A stretch of 64,000 nucleotides of DNA from the NCBI RefSeq assembly GCF_000003815.2, contig NC_049986.1:346062-410061 (forward strand), in the 5' to 3' direction. The stretch is from Branchiostoma floridae. Lineage: Eukaryota; Chordata; Leptocardii; Amphioxiformes; Branchiostomatidae. Below are positions 63,381-64,000 of this stretch, in pieces. The notes beneath the pieces are model-generated. The model made no database searches. It had not been told where the DNA came from and worked only from the letters and a program-made list of their open reading frames with translations. A program made the translations under genes and the position numbers. The stretch's first letter is position 1. Every line of letters starts with the position of its first letter.

Positions 63381-64000
63381 CTGTAACAGTTATTTATCAT
63401 ACAAATCAACATGTTTTATTGCAGTTAAAATATTTGATGTAATCGTGTTTGTTAAACAAGCAAGCCATCTTGAGTACAAAGTGCACATATGTAAGTTATG
63501 AGTGGTCGTTAAGGTCAAGCTTTGATACTTGAAGAACCATTGACTAGTAATCAATTACCTTTTTCACAATTCCGTGTATGACGATGTGTGAATGCGCTGC
63601 CATGGGAATTTTTTGTAGACATTCTGTCAAAGGCGAAAGCCCAAGAGATGTAATCAGTGTCCCGACAATTGTATTGATTTGCAAAACTATGTCCAGACGT
63701 AAGTTGAAGGAGAAATCTTTGTTTTCAAGATGAACCGGGACGAGGGGGGATACAAGGTAAGCCACGTTTGGGATTGTTTTCTCACCGCTAAAGCGCCACC
63801 TACATCGGCTACATATAGCGGTGAGAAGCAGAACTCCACACCACAAAAAATCTTTTTTCTTATTTTTCTTGTTTTCTTGTTTTTTCTTACGGAGAGAAAA
63901 AGTTTTTTGTATAAAGAAAGGTTGAGAAAAGCAAGAAACCTCCTGTAAAACCTTTGTATGCTAATTCCTACACAAAGATTTTTATTCTTGTTTTTTCTTA
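63381..64000. other. P450 intron; no upstream exon identified
   Basis: A minus frame at about 63543-63780 is open and ends at a donor-like AAAAAG|GTAATT, but its product does not resemble the I-helix exon expected before the K-helix exon. The end of the window is T/A-rich. Confidence 0.3.

Noticed and set aside
63544-63846. Minus-strand frame as the next P450 exon
   Set aside because: It ends at a donor-like site, but the residues do not resemble the I-helix (AGxET) exon expected at that place.

Overview
The window looks like nuclear DNA of an invertebrate deuterostome, most probably a cephalochordate (amphioxus, Branchiostoma type). Grounds: long intron-rich genes with GT-AG splice sites, a tandem C2H2 zinc-finger gene, a very large extracellular polycystin/REJ-type protein gene, a CYP2-like P450, a PAT/DIRS-type tyrosine-recombinase retrotransposon, and a dense mix of MITEs, LINEs, SINE-like tRNA derivatives and minisatellites. 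This is inference from sequence character; no database was searched.

Layout. 0-5.4 kb: a compact eight-finger C2H2 gene (+ strand) flanked on both sides by decayed fingers, plus an 81-bp minisatellite. 5.6-11 kb: transposon debris, namely a pair of ~430-bp direct repeats enclosing a decayed Mutator-like transposase and an opposing His-Me finger (HNH) endonuclease pseudogene, then a retrotransposon ORF fragment and a possible H-type lectin exon with one frameshift. 11-14 kb: three DNA-transposon-type elements back to back.

14.2-40.0 kb: one large + strand gene. Nineteen exons with consistent phases (2,739 nt, 913 codons) encode a signal peptide, a Cys-rich segment, an F5/8 discoidin-like domain and a receptor-for-egg-jelly (REJ) region into which a fucolectin-type (FTP) lectin cassette is inserted as a phase 1-1 two-exon module. 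Introns of this gene hold LINE fragments, MITEs, microsatellites and arrays of decayed copies of the neighbouring exon edges.

40-54 kb: MITEs, then a PAT/DIRS-like retrotransposon on the minus strand with full-length reverse transcriptase/RNase H and tyrosine recombinase ORFs. Its gag ORF is split by a 6.95-kb hAT-like insertion (5-bp target duplication), which itself carries a Ty3/gypsy-type LTR pair with a tRNA-Ser-complementary primer site, GC-rich tandem repeats and a 100-N assembly gap.

54-62 kb: mostly repeats (a hairpin-bearing repeat family, a piggyBac-like and a Harbinger-like element) with no convincing gene. 62.3-63.4 kb: the last three exons of a cytochrome P450 gene on the minus strand, running off the right edge.

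The most striking signal is that several introns of the REJ-type gene are filled with degenerate tandem copies of the adjoining exon boundary (exons 2, 5, 6 and 14), as if the introns grew by repeated duplication of splice junctions.
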